A stretch of 64,000 nt of DNA from Salegentibacter sp. 24 (GCF_004362395.1 NZ_SNWE01000010.1:62001-126000); one strand, 5' to 3'. Shown: positions 29,181 through 38,155, counted from the first letter of the stretch. The notes: generated by a model from the sequence alone, not told the origin. Made by a program: numbers and translations.

Positions 29181-29744
29181 CTACAAATATGGACGTGCCA
29201 TCTCGTCTGCCTGTGAAAGATTTTCCTTACGTTTGTTTTTATCTGCCTTTTTTAATGCTGCTTTCAACTTTTCTTTACCTAAATCCTGACAATAGGCAGG
29301 TTCACCTGGCTGTTGTCTCCACGAATCAGAAAGCAAACCTCCATCTATAGCGTCAAAGCCGATTTCATCAATAAGTTTCATCACGACCCGTTTTTGTTCT
29401 TCTTCATTACCGGCAACCGATAATGCAATTCGATTTGGTGCTCCAGCCGGAACAACCTTGGAAGCTAAACTTGGCACAGTGATATTGTTAAAAGCCTTGA
29501 TCACCGAATGACCAATTATTTTTGCTACCCATTCACTGTCAGTTAAACCTTCTTCAATATCAGCAATTTTACCATCGCGAGATGGGTAATAATTTCCTGC
29601 ATCTACAATGATAGCTTTAGAAGTTGAGAGTATCTCTATTGGGAGATTTACGATTGCTTTAGTAGGAATGGCGATTATCACAAGGTCTTTTACTCCGGCA
29701 GCTTCCTCAGGAGTTACCGGTTTTGCACCGGTTTCCTGTTTACT
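29181..29744 (-). pseudogene. 5'-truncated NADP/F420-dependent oxidoreductase-like gene
   Basis: The remaining frame encodes the centre and C-terminus of the NADPH-dependent F420-reductase-like family (F420_oxidored fold): ETGAKPVTPEEAAGVKDLVI, IAIPTKAIVNLP, IIVDAGNYYPSRDGKIADIE, VIKAFNNI, RIALSVAGN, GFDAIDGGLLSDSWRQQPGE and a normal-looking end. The N-terminal 40-50 residues with the GxGxxG Rossmann loop are missing. The frame meets a TAA at 29745-29747 and no such loop is found in the 200 bases further upstream in any frame. Without it the protein could not bind its dinucleotide. Bacteroidota generally lack F420, so the ancestor probably used NADP (inference). Confidence 0.7.
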
Positions 29745-30113
29745 TTAGTTATCTTTAGTATTTTCCTTTTGGGAAAGAATGAAAAATCATTTTAAATCAG
29801 GAAGAAGAAGATATTGTGCCAGTTTCATTTACTTTTTTCCGGGTCCTCACATAATCTTTTGATGCCCTACATCTGTGATCTTTGGAATTATTAAGGTCTT
29901 ATAAATAGACCAATATTGGTTTATGCAATCCGTTTAATTTCCAAGCTTATTTATTAGCAGTAAAAATGTGATCTAGGTAGGATCACATCCTGATTGGTAA
30001 ATTTTAGTTAGCACCTGATGGATTTGGGTTAAAAAGAACGTTTTAAAATGATAAACATTTTTTGTTATAAACTTAAAATATTTAGAAATTCCCATCTAAA
30101 ATCTAAGCCATCC
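29745..30113. other. Spacer containing a perfect palindrome upstream of the DoxX-like gene
   Basis: No gene is visible. The one notable structure is ATGTGATC-TAGGTAG-GATCACAT at 29966-29988, described as a separate entry. The remainder is AT-rich with stops in all frames; it is where the missing 5' part of the F420-like pseudogene would be expected but is not found. Confidence 0.4.
29966..29988. repeat. Perfect inverted repeat, possible operator
   Basis: Eight-base arms ATGTGATC and GATCACAT flank a seven-base centre TAGGTAG. It lies about 125 bases before the preferred DoxX-like start. There is no T-run, so it is not an ordinary terminator. The half-sites resemble TGTGA/TCACA of CRP-type regulators, but the spacing is five bases too long for a standard CRP site. 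Confidence 0.5.
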
Positions 30114-30479
30114 ATGTTAAAACAAATATTACTGATTTTACTAGGTGTTTTCTTTCTATTAAATGGACTAAATCATTTTTTTAACTCAAAAATTTTAGAA
30201 GAATATGCCGAGAAAAGAAGTCTCTTAGCTTCTAATTTAATGATCAAATTAAGTGGTATACTCCTATGTTTTGGCGGGATAACCTTAATTTCCGGTTTTT
30301 ACCTTTTATATGGAATTATCGGTTTATGTTTATTTTTAATGATTGCCTCTGTAACCATACATAAATTTTGGGCGGTAAAAAATAGGGAGGTTATGATGTT
30401 GGAGTCCATGCATTTTGCAAAAAATTGGGCCATAATTTTTGAGCTACTTTATATAGGTGATTCCCTTTTAGAAGTATAG
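30114..30479 (+). CDS. DoxX-like small membrane protein
   Basis: A four-helix inner-membrane protein. The frame opens at 30048, but the ATG at 30114 (MLKQILLILLGVFFLLNGLNHFF) begins directly at the first membrane helix and gives 121 residues, a normal size for the DoxX/DoxD superfamily; the extra 22 upstream residues are basic and poorly conserved in style. Typical features are the NGLNHFF motif in helix 1, LSGILLCFGGITLISGF in helix 2 and two further hydrophobic segments. DoxX proteins are associated with redox or thiol stress in other bacteria; here there is no informative neighbour. Confidence 0.75.
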   Translation: MLKQILLILLGVFFLLNGLNHFFNSKILEEYAEKRSLLASNLMIKLSGILLCFGGITLISGFYLLYGIIGLCLFLMIASVTIHKFWAVKNREVMMLESMHFAKNWAIIFELLYIGDSLLEV

Positions 30480-30505
30480 AACTTTTAAATACAATGTATT
30501 AATCA

Positions 30506-31072
30506 TCAGCTCCTTTCCAATCTTCTATCCGGGATAATCCATATAATAGCTACAAATATAAAACAGGCTATGGAAATCCAGGAATTAATAAACGCCGTGG
30601 GAATCGCTAAAATATAAATGATAATAGATAAATGTTCTTTAGCTCCTCGCTGAGTGATTCTCTTTAAAGGAAAATTTTCGTCATGGAAATTAATTAGTTG
30701 AATTTCCAAAATCCAGTAAGCTATTGCCGCCATAAGTAATATAACTCCATATAAGGCAATAGGTAACGGGGCAGCATAATTCTCACCTACCCAGCTTGTC
30801 GCGAAAGGAATTAATGATAACCAGAACAATAAATGTAAATTGCCCCATAAAATCTTTCCGTTTACTTTAGGAGTAACCTGAAGCAAGTGATGGTGATTGT
30901 TCCAGTAAATTCCCAGGTATATAAAGCTTAACAAATAACTTAGAAATATGGGAAATATTTCCAGCAGGCTTTTTAAATCAGTATTTTCAGGAGCTTTCAT
31001 TTCCAGGACCATTATGGTGATTACAATGGCCAGTACCCCGTCACTAAAAGCTTCAAGTCTTCCGGTTTTCAT
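30506..31072 (-). CDS. TMEM175-family (DUF1211) membrane protein, putative potassium channel
   Basis: A 188-residue protein with about six membrane helices. The N-terminus carries the family signature RLEAFSDGVLAIVITIMVLE, equivalent to the RxxxFSDGVFAIAITLLVL motif of prokaryotic TMEM175 channels, whose helix 1 lines the K+-selective pore. Later segments include IYWNNHHHLLQ and LIPFATSWVGE. It is a single-repeat protein, as in bacteria, which would assemble as a tetramer. It lies six bases downstream of the pirin pseudogene on the same strand but looks intact itself. Confidence 0.82.
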   Translation of the reverse strand: MKTGRLEAFSDGVLAIVITIMVLEMKAPENTDLKSLLEIFPIFLSYLLSFIYLGIYWNNHHHLLQVTPKVNGKILWGNLHLLFWLSLIPFATSWVGENYAAPLPIALYGVILLMAAIAYWILEIQLINFHDENFPLKRITQRGAKEHLSIIIYILAIPTAFINSWISIACFIFVAIIWIIPDRRLERS

Positions 31073-31078
31073 GAATGA

Positions 31079-31708
31079 TTAATTTGGTAGCGGAACAAAC
31101 CCTGTTTCTCCAGGTACTATAGGAAAGTTCTGATTTTTCCAATTGTTCCTGGCTTGTTTCATAAAATTTTTATCAGAAGCTACAAAATTCCATTGGATAT
31201 GCCTCTCTTCTTTGAAAGGTTCTCCTCCAAGAATATAAATTGTTGTATTCTTATCCATTTCAAATTCACATAGCTTATGATCCTTGGCTATCAAAATTTG
31301 TTTAGATCCATACGTATTCCCATCACTAAAAATTTTGCCTTCCAGAATGTAGAGACCTGATTCTCCAAAAAGATCTTTACCCAAATTCAGTTTTCTTTTT
31401 TCACTGCTTTTCAATTCCACAAGGAATAATTTACTATGTACAGGTAAAGGAGATTTGCGTCCAAAACATGCTCCGGCAATTAGTTTATTGGAAATTTCAT
31501 TTTCATTCCACTGTGGGATTTCCTTCTTTTCGATATGACTAAAGGAAGGATCTATGTTTTATAGTTCTTTGGGAAGACCAACCCATATTTGTAATCCATG
31601 TAAGGATTTTTCTTTATTACGTAATGGCTCTGGAGTTCTTTCCGAATGTACCACTCCTTTACCTGCAAATCTATGATCATCGCCATTTTGGCTTAAAGAA
31701 TATGACAT
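31079..31708 (-). pseudogene. Truncated pirin-family gene with an internal stop
   Basis: One frame from the ATG at 31708 to 31079 encodes the last two thirds of a YhhW-type pirin: AGKGVVHSERTPEPLRNKEK, SLHGLQIWVGLPKEL, then a TAA at 31559-31561 where pirins usually read LPKELE, then NIDPSFSHIEKKEIPQW, AGACFGRKSPLPVHSK and a normal C-terminus with ILGGEPFKEERHIQWNFVAS. The first 90-100 residues, which hold the metal-binding cupin histidines, are absent. Both the 5' loss and the nonsense codon argue that the gene is dead, although a 113-residue piece from 31420 remains open. Confidence 0.8.
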
Positions 31709-31867
31709 AATTTCTAATATTTAATACAAAGTTAGAAGCTAAGATCCAGCTATTGACCTTTGATAAGAAGCAAAATTAAGTTCTATTGGATAGATCCCTG
31801 CGTAGCCTGTTTAAACTTTCAGGGGAAAAATAGGTAACCGAATAGGTTCCATTTAATTGATACCAAA

Positions 31868-31915
31868 CAAAAAAAAATGATTTCCAGTTTTGCTAAAAGC
31901 ACTGAAAATCATTTA
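31868..31915 (-). terminator. Terminator of tRNA-Pro(TGG)
   Basis: AAATGATTTCCAGT and ACTGAAAATCATTT form a near-perfect stem; on the minus strand it runs into TTTTTTTTTG. It lies about 40 bases past the tRNA. Confidence 0.7.
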
Positions 31916-31952
31916 TTTAGGTGTTTCTTGATGTATTTTGATACTCAAAAAG

Positions 31953-32027
31953 TCGGGGTGGCAGGATTCGAACCTGCGGCCTCCTGCTCCCAAAGCAGGC
32001 GCGATAACCGGGCTACGCTACACCCCG
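31953..32027 (-). tRNA. tRNA-Pro, anticodon TGG
   Basis: On the minus strand the acceptor stem CGGGGTG/CACCCCG, anticodon stem CCTGC/GCAGG with loop TTTGGGA (anticodon TGG) and T-arm GCAGG TTCGAAT CCTGC are all well formed. The discriminator base is A. Unlike the GGG isoacceptor in this window, no CCA is encoded after it. It reads CCA and, by wobble, other proline codons. Confidence 0.95.
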
Positions 32028-32102
32028 TAACTTGATAACTTACGTTATCATCAATTCCAATATTTCAACTTACAGTCCTTAAATTATCCTTCAAAGCGGG
32101 TG

Positions 32103-32131
32103 CAAATATAAGAAAACTTATCACTCTACAA
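32103..32131 (-). promoter_or_regulatory. Promoter of tRNA-Pro(TGG) (TTG-N18-TATATTTG)
   Basis: On the minus strand TTG, an 18-base spacer and TATATTTG match the flavobacterial promoter consensus exactly. Transcription would start near 32096, leaving a leader of about 70 bases that contains a GATAAC-GTAA-GTTATC hairpin (near 32033-32052) just before the tRNA. Confidence 0.75.
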
Positions 32132-32208
32132 GAAAAACTTTAGAATTTTTATATCTTAGTTGAATCTTGCCAATAATGCAGGATAAGCTAATCAAAAAAA
32201 AAAATATT

Positions 32209-33408
32209 ATGAAGCGTATTTTATTATTAATAGGCATAGTTTTTATATTCTCGGCCTGTGGAGAAAACGAAAAATCAGAAGAAAAAGCAGAAATTGAAGT
32301 AAAAACAGAAAAGACTAATCAGGATAGCGAAAATCCGGTACCTGAGAAACAGCCCGAAATAGTTTCTCCAGAACGGGAGTATCAACACGAGGTAGTGGCA
32401 GGAGATATGTCAATTCCATGGGGTTTTGATTTTCTTCCTGATGGAAGCATTTTAATCACTGAGAAAGGTGGTGATATTTTTCATTATAAGAATGGTGTAA
32501 AAACTGCTATATCCGGTGCTCCCGAAATTTACAATCAAGGCCAGGGTGGTTTGCTGGATATTGCTCTTCATCCTGATTATGAAAATAATAATTGGGTTTA
32601 TATCACCTACTCCTCTACAAAAGGTGAAGCCGAAGGTGGAAATACAGCTTTGATGCGAGCAAAATTGGAAAATAATCAGCTTACCAACAGTGAAGTCCTT
32701 TACAAAGCCGAACCTAATTCAACCCGAGGTCAGCATTTCGGTTCAAGGATTGCCTTTGATGATAAGGGACATGTATTCTTCAGCATAGGAGATAGAGGGA
32801 ATAGAGATGTCAATCCACAGGATATCACAAGAGATGGCGGGAAGATCTATCGATTAAATTTAGATGGAAGTATTCCCTCGGATAATCCGTTTGTAGGCGT
32901 GGAAAATGCAAAGGAAGCTATTTATTCCTATGGTCATAGAAATCCCCAGGGCATGTTTTTTAATCAAGAAACCGGAGAAATTTGGGTTAACGAGCATGGA
33001 CCAAAAGGTGGTGATGAAATCAACGTTATTAAACCGGGAAAAAATTACGGCTGGCCGGTGGTTACCTATGGTGAAAATTATGATGGAACAACCATCACCG
33101 AAGATCGAACCGGACCTAAGTTTCAAAACCCACTCACCTATTGGGTTCCTTCTATCGCCCCTAGTGGTTTTGAAAAAGTAACTTCCGATAAATACCCTGA
33201 ATTAAAAGGTAATCTTTTGGTTGGGTCACTTAAATTTCAATACCTAGAACATTTAGCATTGGAAAATGGCGATGTAACCAAAAGAGAAAAATTATTAGAA
33301 GGAATGGGAAGGTTGAGAGATGTACAACAAGGTCCTGACGGTTTCATTTATGCCGCAATAGAAGGCACTGGAATTGTGAGGGTGTTACCTATTGAAGAAA
33401 CAGAATAA
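32209..33408 (+). CDS. PQQ-dependent sugar dehydrogenase-like lipoprotein (Asd/YliI family)
   Basis: An exported quinoprotein-like six-bladed beta-propeller. The frame is open from 32167, but the ATG at 32209 begins a lipoprotein signal (MKRILLLIGIVFIFSACGE) with the lipobox cysteine at residue 17, so this start is chosen; the mature protein would be lipid-anchored. An acidic Glu/Lys-rich linker precedes the propeller. Family motifs are IPWGFDFLPDGSILITEKGG, GQGGLLDIALHPDY, YSYGHRNPQGMFF, NEHGPKGGDEINVI and NYGWPVVTYG. These enzymes oxidise aldose sugars using PQQ; whether this strain makes PQQ is not visible here. Confidence 0.87.
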   Translation: MKRILLLIGIVFIFSACGENEKSEEKAEIEVKTEKTNQDSENPVPEKQPEIVSPEREYQHEVVAGDMSIPWGFDFLPDGSILITEKGGDIFHYKNGVKTAISGAPEIYNQGQGGLLDIALHPDYENNNWVYITYSSTKGEAEGGNTALMRAKLENNQLTNSEVLYKAEPNSTRGQHFGSRIAFDDKGHVFFSIGDRGNRDVNPQDITRDGGKIYRLNLDGSIPSDNPFVGVENAKEAIYSYGHRNPQGMFFNQETGEIWVNEHGPKGGDEINVIKPGKNYGWPVVTYGENYDGTTITEDRTGPKFQNPLTYWVPSIAPSGFEKVTSDKYPELKGNLLVGSLKFQYLEHLALENGDVTKREKLLEGMGRLRDVQQGPDGFIYAAIEGTGIVRVLPIEETE

Positions 33409-33465
33409 TTTTAATGATTTATTTGAAAATTACTTTTTGAGTAATAAAACATCATATTTATTTCT

Positions 33466-33504
33466 AATTTGGGGCAAATGTTTAAATTTGCCTCAAATTT
33501 TTTT
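33466..33504 (+). terminator. Terminator hairpin abutting the udk start codon
   Basis: Arms AATTTGGGGCAAAT and ATTTGCCTCAAATT pair over 14 bases (one G-T wobble) with a six-base loop, followed by seven T residues ending two bases before the udk ATG. It would end transcripts of the sugar dehydrogenase gene. The right half overlaps a TAAATTTG promoter element. Confidence 0.75.
33483..33490 (+). promoter_or_regulatory. -7 element (TAAATTTG) for udk, inside the terminator hairpin
   Basis: An exact TAnnTTTG match places a transcription start about 10 bases before the udk ATG, a typical leader length in flavobacteria. No clear TTG is found at the usual -33 spacing. It lies within the terminator stem-loop, so its use as a promoter is inference. 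Confidence 0.4.
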
Positions 33505-33506
33505 AG

Positions 33507-34115
33507 ATGCTCATTATAGGAATTACAGGTGGCACCGGTAGTGGAAAAACTACGGTAGTAAGACAGATTATAGATGAATTAAAAAATGAAGAGGTAGATG
33601 TTATATCACAAGATTCTTACTATAAAGATCTAAGCCATTTATCTAAGGAAGAACGGATAAAAACCAATTTTGACCATCCAAAATCTATTGATTTTGATCT
33701 TCTTGTAGAACACCTAAAAGAATTAAAGGCAGGCAATACTATTCAGCAACCTGTTTACTCTTTCACTGAACATAACCGAACCAAACAAACCCTTGAAACA
33801 CAGCCCAGGAAGGTAGTTATTGTTGAAGGTATTTTAATTTTTGCACATCCGGACATCAGAGAAATGTTTGATATCAAAATCTATGTGCACGCTGATAGTG
33901 ATGAGCGATTAATTCGCCGACTTAAAAGGGATATTTCTGAACGAGGGCGCGATCTGGACGAGGTTCTTTGGCGATACCAAACCACGCTTAAGCCTATGCA
34001 TCAACAATTTATAGAACCGACAAAAGAATTTGCTGATTTGATTATCCCCACCAACCGCTATAATACCGTAGCTGTTGATATTGTACAAACCATAATAAAA
34101 GACCGCTTGGCCTAA
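33507..34115 (+). CDS. udk: Uridine kinase
   Basis: Phosphorylates uridine and cytidine to UMP and CMP in pyrimidine salvage. The 202-residue protein starts directly with a P-loop, IGITGGTGSGKTTVVRQI, and has the family blocks DSYYKDLSHLSKEER, NFDHPKSIDFDLLVEHL, PVYSFTEHNRTKQTL, VVIVEGILIF and RLIRRLKRDISERGRDLDEV. It leads the cluster udk-ftsB-like-mutA-mutB, an order I recognise from other Flavobacteriaceae. Confidence 0.95.
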   Translation: MLIIGITGGTGSGKTTVVRQIIDELKNEEVDVISQDSYYKDLSHLSKEERIKTNFDHPKSIDFDLLVEHLKELKAGNTIQQPVYSFTEHNRTKQTLETQPRKVVIVEGILIFAHPDIREMFDIKIYVHADSDERLIRRLKRDISERGRDLDEVLWRYQTTLKPMHQQFIEPTKEFADLIIPTNRYNTVAVDIVQTIIKDRLA

Positions 34116-34205
34116 TTTTGTATCTTTAAGCCAAATAGTTGACAAAATTCTAAATTTTATCAACTTGACCAAAATAATCTTAATTAGTTACTGAAGTTAG
34201 AAGGT

Positions 34206-34523
34206 GTGAAATTAAAAGAATTAAGAAATAAAAAATGGTTTAAAATTATCAGCAATAAATACGTGCTGTTAATACTTATTTTTGGAGGTTGGATGTTTTT
34301 CCTTGATAGCAATTCCTGGTTAATTCACAACGAACTCAATCAGGAAATAGAAGAACTTGAGGAAAACAGGCAATACTACAGGAATGAAATTTCTAAAGAT
34401 AAAGCCATTATTAAGCAGCTTCAGGATTCAGTAGAAATGGAGAAATTTGCTCGCCAGCAGTATTACATGAAGCGACCTAATGAAGAAATATTCATTATAG
34501 AATACGACACCATTCAGGACTAA
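34206..34523 (+). CDS. Septum formation initiator protein (FtsB/DivIC family)
   Basis: A 105-residue bitopic membrane protein of the divisome. A GTG start at 34206 gives a short basic cytoplasmic segment (KLKELRNKKWFKIISNK), one membrane helix (YVLLILIFGGWMFFLD) and a periplasmic coiled coil (ELNQEIEELEENRQYYRNEI, QLQDSVEMEKFARQQYYMKR). The FARQQYYMKRPNEEIFII ending is the characteristic FtsB/DivIC tail that binds FtsL and FtsQ. It lies between udk and mutA. Confidence 0.85.
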   Translation: MKLKELRNKKWFKIISNKYVLLILIFGGWMFFLDSNSWLIHNELNQEIEELEENRQYYRNEISKDKAIIKQLQDSVEMEKFARQQYYMKRPNEEIFIIEYDTIQD

Positions 34524-34542
34524 TTTTCAGAAAAACCACGCA

Positions 34543-35925
34543 ATGAAAAACTCATTATTTCAGGAATTTGAAGAGGTTTCTGCAAAGCAATGGAAACAAA
34601 AAATTCAATTCGACCTCAAGGGGGCCGACTATAATAAAGAACTCGTATATAAATCTCTAGATGGAATAAACATAAAACCTTTTTATAATTCTGAAGATAT
34701 TGAAAATCACATTCGAACACCTTCTCCTAAAAACTGGAACATATGTGAGCGATTATATGTTATTTCTGAGCAAAAAGTTAATAAACGGGCCCTGGATGTG
34801 TTGCAGAAGGGAGCTGAAAGCCTTTGGTTTATTATTCCTAATGAAGACATTTCAGTAAAAGAACTGTTCAAAGGTTTACCACTGGAAAAAACTATTATAT
34901 ATTTAAGCTTTAGTTTTTTTTCTAAAAATTATTTCAAACGTTTTCGGGAGTTCTTTAAAGAAAAAGATCACCAAATTTTCTTTCAGTTTGATATCGTAGG
35001 AAATCTTGCCAGGTCGGGAAACTGGTTTCACAATCTTAACAAAGACCATGAAATTTTTGATTTTATTTTTGATCAATCCAAAGAATTTGAATCAGTCGTA
35101 AGCATAGACGCTACTCTGTACCAAAATGCCGGAGCAACTATTCCACAACAACTGGCCTATTCCATGGCCCATGTAAATGAATATCTTAATCATTTTCAGG
35201 GCACAACAAATTTTGAAAAATTTCATCCTCAATTTTTAATTGCTTCCGGATCAAATTATTTCTTCGAAATCGCAAAAATCAGAGCCTTAAGATGGCTTTA
35301 CGGCATTTTAGCTGCTGAATATAAAACCCTGGAAACCTGTCATATCCTTGCCCAACCTACCAAAAGAAATAAAACGCTTTACGATTTTAATGTGAATCTT
35401 CTTAGAACTACCACGGAAAGCATGAGTGCGGTTTTGGGCGGAGCCGATACGGTTTACAATATGCCTTATGATGCGATTTACCATAAAAACAACATTTTTG
35501 GAGATAGAATAGCCCGCAATCAGTTGTTGGTGCTGAAGCATGAGGCCCATTTGGATAAGGTGTCCAATGCAGCCGAAGGTGCATATTATATTGAAAGCCT
35601 TACAAAACAATTTGCAGAAAGTGCTCTAGAAATTTTTAAGGAAATTGAAAAAGGTGGTGGATTTTTAAAGCAATTAAAAGAAGGCATAATTCAGCGAAAA
35701 ATAAAGGAAAGCGCACAAAAGGAACAGGAACATTTTGACAATGGCAAGATCGTATTAATCGGGACTAATAAATTTGAGAACCCTCAAGATAAAATGAAGG
35801 AGGAATTGGAATTATATCCGTTTTTAAAACAAAACCCTCGAAAAACTTTAATTGAACCGATCCTGGAAAAACGTTTAAGCGAGCAGCTGGAACAAATACG
35901 CCTGAAACAGGAGAAAGCTGATTAA
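34543..35925 (+). CDS. mutA: Methylmalonyl-CoA mutase small subunit
   Basis: The non-catalytic beta subunit of the heterodimeric mutase that interconverts methylmalonyl-CoA and succinyl-CoA. The 460-residue protein begins with the family's start region (FQEFEEVSAKQWKQKIQFDL) and GADYNKELVYKSLDGI and continues as a TIM barrel with GATIPQQLAYSMAHVNEYL, ALRWLYGILAAEY and TESMSAVLGGADTVYNMPYD. The C-terminal cobalamin-binding DxHxxG motif of the large subunit is missing, as expected, and it is shorter than the usual 600-650-residue actinobacterial form. The large subunit begins 15 bases downstream. Confidence 0.92.
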   Translation: MKNSLFQEFEEVSAKQWKQKIQFDLKGADYNKELVYKSLDGINIKPFYNSEDIENHIRTPSPKNWNICERLYVISEQKVNKRALDVLQKGAESLWFIIPNEDISVKELFKGLPLEKTIIYLSFSFFSKNYFKRFREFFKEKDHQIFFQFDIVGNLARSGNWFHNLNKDHEIFDFIFDQSKEFESVVSIDATLYQNAGATIPQQLAYSMAHVNEYLNHFQGTTNFEKFHPQFLIASGSNYFFEIAKIRALRWLYGILAAEYKTLETCHILAQPTKRNKTLYDFNVNLLRTTTESMSAVLGGADTVYNMPYDAIYHKNNIFGDRIARNQLLVLKHEAHLDKVSNAAEGAYYIESLTKQFAESALEIFKEIEKGGGFLKQLKEGIIQRKIKESAQKEQEHFDNGKIVLIGTNKFENPQDKMKEELELYPFLKQNPRKTLIEPILEKRLSEQLEQIRLKQEKAD

Positions 35926-35940
35926 TTTTAAAACCTAGTC

Positions 35941-38073
35941 ATGGCCAGAAAACAACTTCAACATATTAAATTACAGCAACCGAAACTTGAACAAGGACTA
36001 AAAGAAAAAGAAAATAACTTTTTTGAAACCCCGGAGGAAATAGATTTAAAACCGCTTTATGCCCCCAATGATACAAATGAATTAAAGCATTTAAATTTCG
36101 CAGCTGGAATTCCACCATACCTGCGCGGACCTTATAGCACCATGTATGTTCGGCGTCCCTGGACAATTCGACAGTATGCCGGTTTTTCGACTGCGGAAGA
36201 AAGCAATGCTTTTTACCGAAGGAACCTGGCTGCCGGTCAAAAAGGACTATCGGTAGCTTTTGATCTTCCAACCCATCGCGGATACGACAGTGACCATGAA
36301 CGCGTGGTTGGCGATGTAGGAAAAGCTGGAGTAGCTATAGATACGGTGGAGGATATGAAGATCCTTTTTGACCAAATTCCACTTGATAAAATGTCGGTGT
36401 CTATGACAATGAATGGCGCTGTATTACCAGTTTTAGCATTTTATATTGTAGCCGCAGAAGAACAGGGTGTGAAACCCGAACAACTTTCAGGAACCATTCA
36501 AAATGATATTTTAAAGGAGTTTATGGTGAGAAATACCTACATCTACCCTCCTACCCCTTCGATGAAGATCATTTCTGATATTTTTGAATATTCTTCTCAG
36601 CATATGCCCAAATTCAATAGTATAAGTATTTCCGGGTATCATATGCAGGAAGCAGGTGCTACCTGCGACATTGAACTTGCTTATACCTTAGCTGATGGAC
36701 TGGAATATATCCGCAAAGGTTTGGATGCCGGGATGGATATAGATAGTTTTGCGCCCCGACTTTCGTTCTTCTGGGGAATTGGGATGAATCATTTTATGGA
36801 AATAGCCAAAATGAGAGCAGCTCGTATGCTTTGGGCTAAACTCGTAAAAAAATTCAATCCTAAAAATCCAAAATCGCTTTCACTTAGAACCCATTCACAA
36901 ACTAGTGGCTGGAGTTTAACTGAGCAGGATCCTTTTAATAATGTAGCGCGTACCTGTATTGAGGCTGCAGCAGCTGCTTTTGGTGGCACCCAAAGTTTGC
37001 ATACCAATGCTTTAGATGAAGCCATTGCGCTACCGACGGATTTTTCCGCAAGAATTGCTCGTAATACGCAGTTGCATCTTCAGCAAGAAACAAAAATCAC
37101 TAAAACAGTAGATCCTTGGGCAGGAAGTTATTATGTTGAAAAACTTACTGATGAAATTGCAGAAAAAGCCTGGAATTTGATTCAGGAAGTTGAAGAACTT
37201 GGAGGAATGACCAAGGCTATCGAGGAAGGAATTCCCAAGATGCGTATTGAAGAAGCGGCAGCGAAAAAGCAAGCCAGAATTGATAGTGGAACTGATATTA
37301 TTGTAGGTACTAACAAATACCGACTTGAAAAAGAAGACGAATTGGTTACTTTAGAGGTCGATAACCAGACAGTAAGAAAACAACAGGTGGAACGTCTGGA
37401 AAAAATTAAAGCTGAACGAAATACTGGAAAGGTAAAAACAGCCTTAAAGAATCTTACTGAATGCGCCAGAAAAGAAACCGGTAATTTACTTAGCTTAGCA
37501 ATAGAAGCAGCAAGAAATCGTGCGACTCTTGGTGAAATCAGCGATGCTTTGGAAGACGTTTATGGTAGGCATAAAGCTAAAGTACAAACCTTTAGCGGTG
37601 TATATTCTAAAGAAATGAAAGACAATACTTCTTTTAAAAAGGCCAGGGAACTGGCTGATAAATTTGCAGAACAGGATGGCCGAAGGCCTCGAATTATGAT
37701 CGCAAAAATGGGTCAGGATGGTCATGATCGTGGCGCAAAAGTAGTGGCTACCGGGTATGCCGACCTAGGTTTTGATGTAGATATTGGTCCGTTATTTCAG
37801 ACGCCAAAAGAGGCAGCCAAACAAGCCGTAGAAAACGATGTTCACATCCTGGGAGTTTCTTCCCTTGCGGCAGGACATAAAACCTTAGTACCCCAGGTTC
37901 TGGAAGAATTAAAGAATTTAGGCCGTGAAGATATTATGGTAATTGTGGGAGGGGTAATTCCATCACAAGATTATCAATATTTATTTGATGCCGGTGCAGT
38001 GGCTGTTTTTGGGCCTGGAACTAAAATTAGTGAAGCCGCAATTCAGCTTTTAGAGATTTTGATCGATAATTAA
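35941..38073 (+). CDS. mutB: Methylmalonyl-CoA mutase large, cobalamin-binding subunit
   Basis: The catalytic alpha subunit, cytosolic. The barrel domain holds the substrate residues in [59 protein letters not shown] and [20 protein letters not shown]. The C-terminal B12-binding domain from about residue 575 has the base-off histidine motif [15 protein letters not shown] (DxHxxG), then [12 protein letters not shown] and [10 protein letters not shown]. The length of 710 residues is standard. Together with mutA it gives propionate and odd-chain or branched-chain catabolism, or succinate-propionate exchange. No meaB or methylmalonyl-CoA epimerase is adjacent. Confidence 0.96.
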   Translation: MARKQLQHIKLQQPKLEQGLKEKENNFFETPEEIDLKPLYAPNDTNELKHLNFAAGIPPYLRGPYSTMYVRRPWTIRQYAGFSTAEESNAFYRRNLAAGQKGLSVAFDLPTHRGYDSDHERVVGDVGKAGVAIDTVEDMKILFDQIPLDKMSVSMTMNGAVLPVLAFYIVAAEEQGVKPEQLSGTIQNDILKEFMVRNTYIYPPTPSMKIISDIFEYSSQHMPKFNSISISGYHMQEAGATCDIELAYTLADGLEYIRKGLDAGMDIDSFAPRLSFFWGIGMNHFMEIAKMRAARMLWAKLVKKFNPKNPKSLSLRTHSQTSGWSLTEQDPFNNVARTCIEAAAAAFGGTQSLHTNALDEAIALPTDFSARIARNTQLHLQQETKITKTVDPWAGSYYVEKLTDEIAEKAWNLIQEVEELGGMTKAIEEGIPKMRIEEAAAKKQARIDSGTDIIVGTNKYRLEKEDELVTLEVDNQTVRKQQVERLEKIKAERNTGKVKTALKNLTECARKETGNLLSLAIEAARNRATLGEISDALEDVYGRHKAKVQTFSGVYSKEMKDNTSFKKARELADKFAEQDGRRPRIMIAKMGQDGHDRGAKVVATGYADLGFDVDIGPLFQTPKEAAKQAVENDVHILGVSSLAAGHKTLVPQVLEELKNLGREDIMVIVGGVIPSQDYQYLFDAGAVAVFGPGTKISEAAIQLLEILIDN

Positions 38074-38155
38074 GAGAAGACAACCTGCGGGAATGCATCG
38101 AACTATTTAAGGCTCACCCAGGATTAGATTTTAAACCAATGAATTAATATATATT

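Noticed and set aside
29966-29988. A standard CRP site
   Set aside because: The half-sites fit, but 11 bases separate TGTGA and TCACA instead of six.
34116-34542. Cobalamin riboswitch for the methylmalonyl-CoA mutase genes
   Set aside because: mutA is embedded in a housekeeping gene run with gaps of 20-90 bases, leaving no room for such an element.
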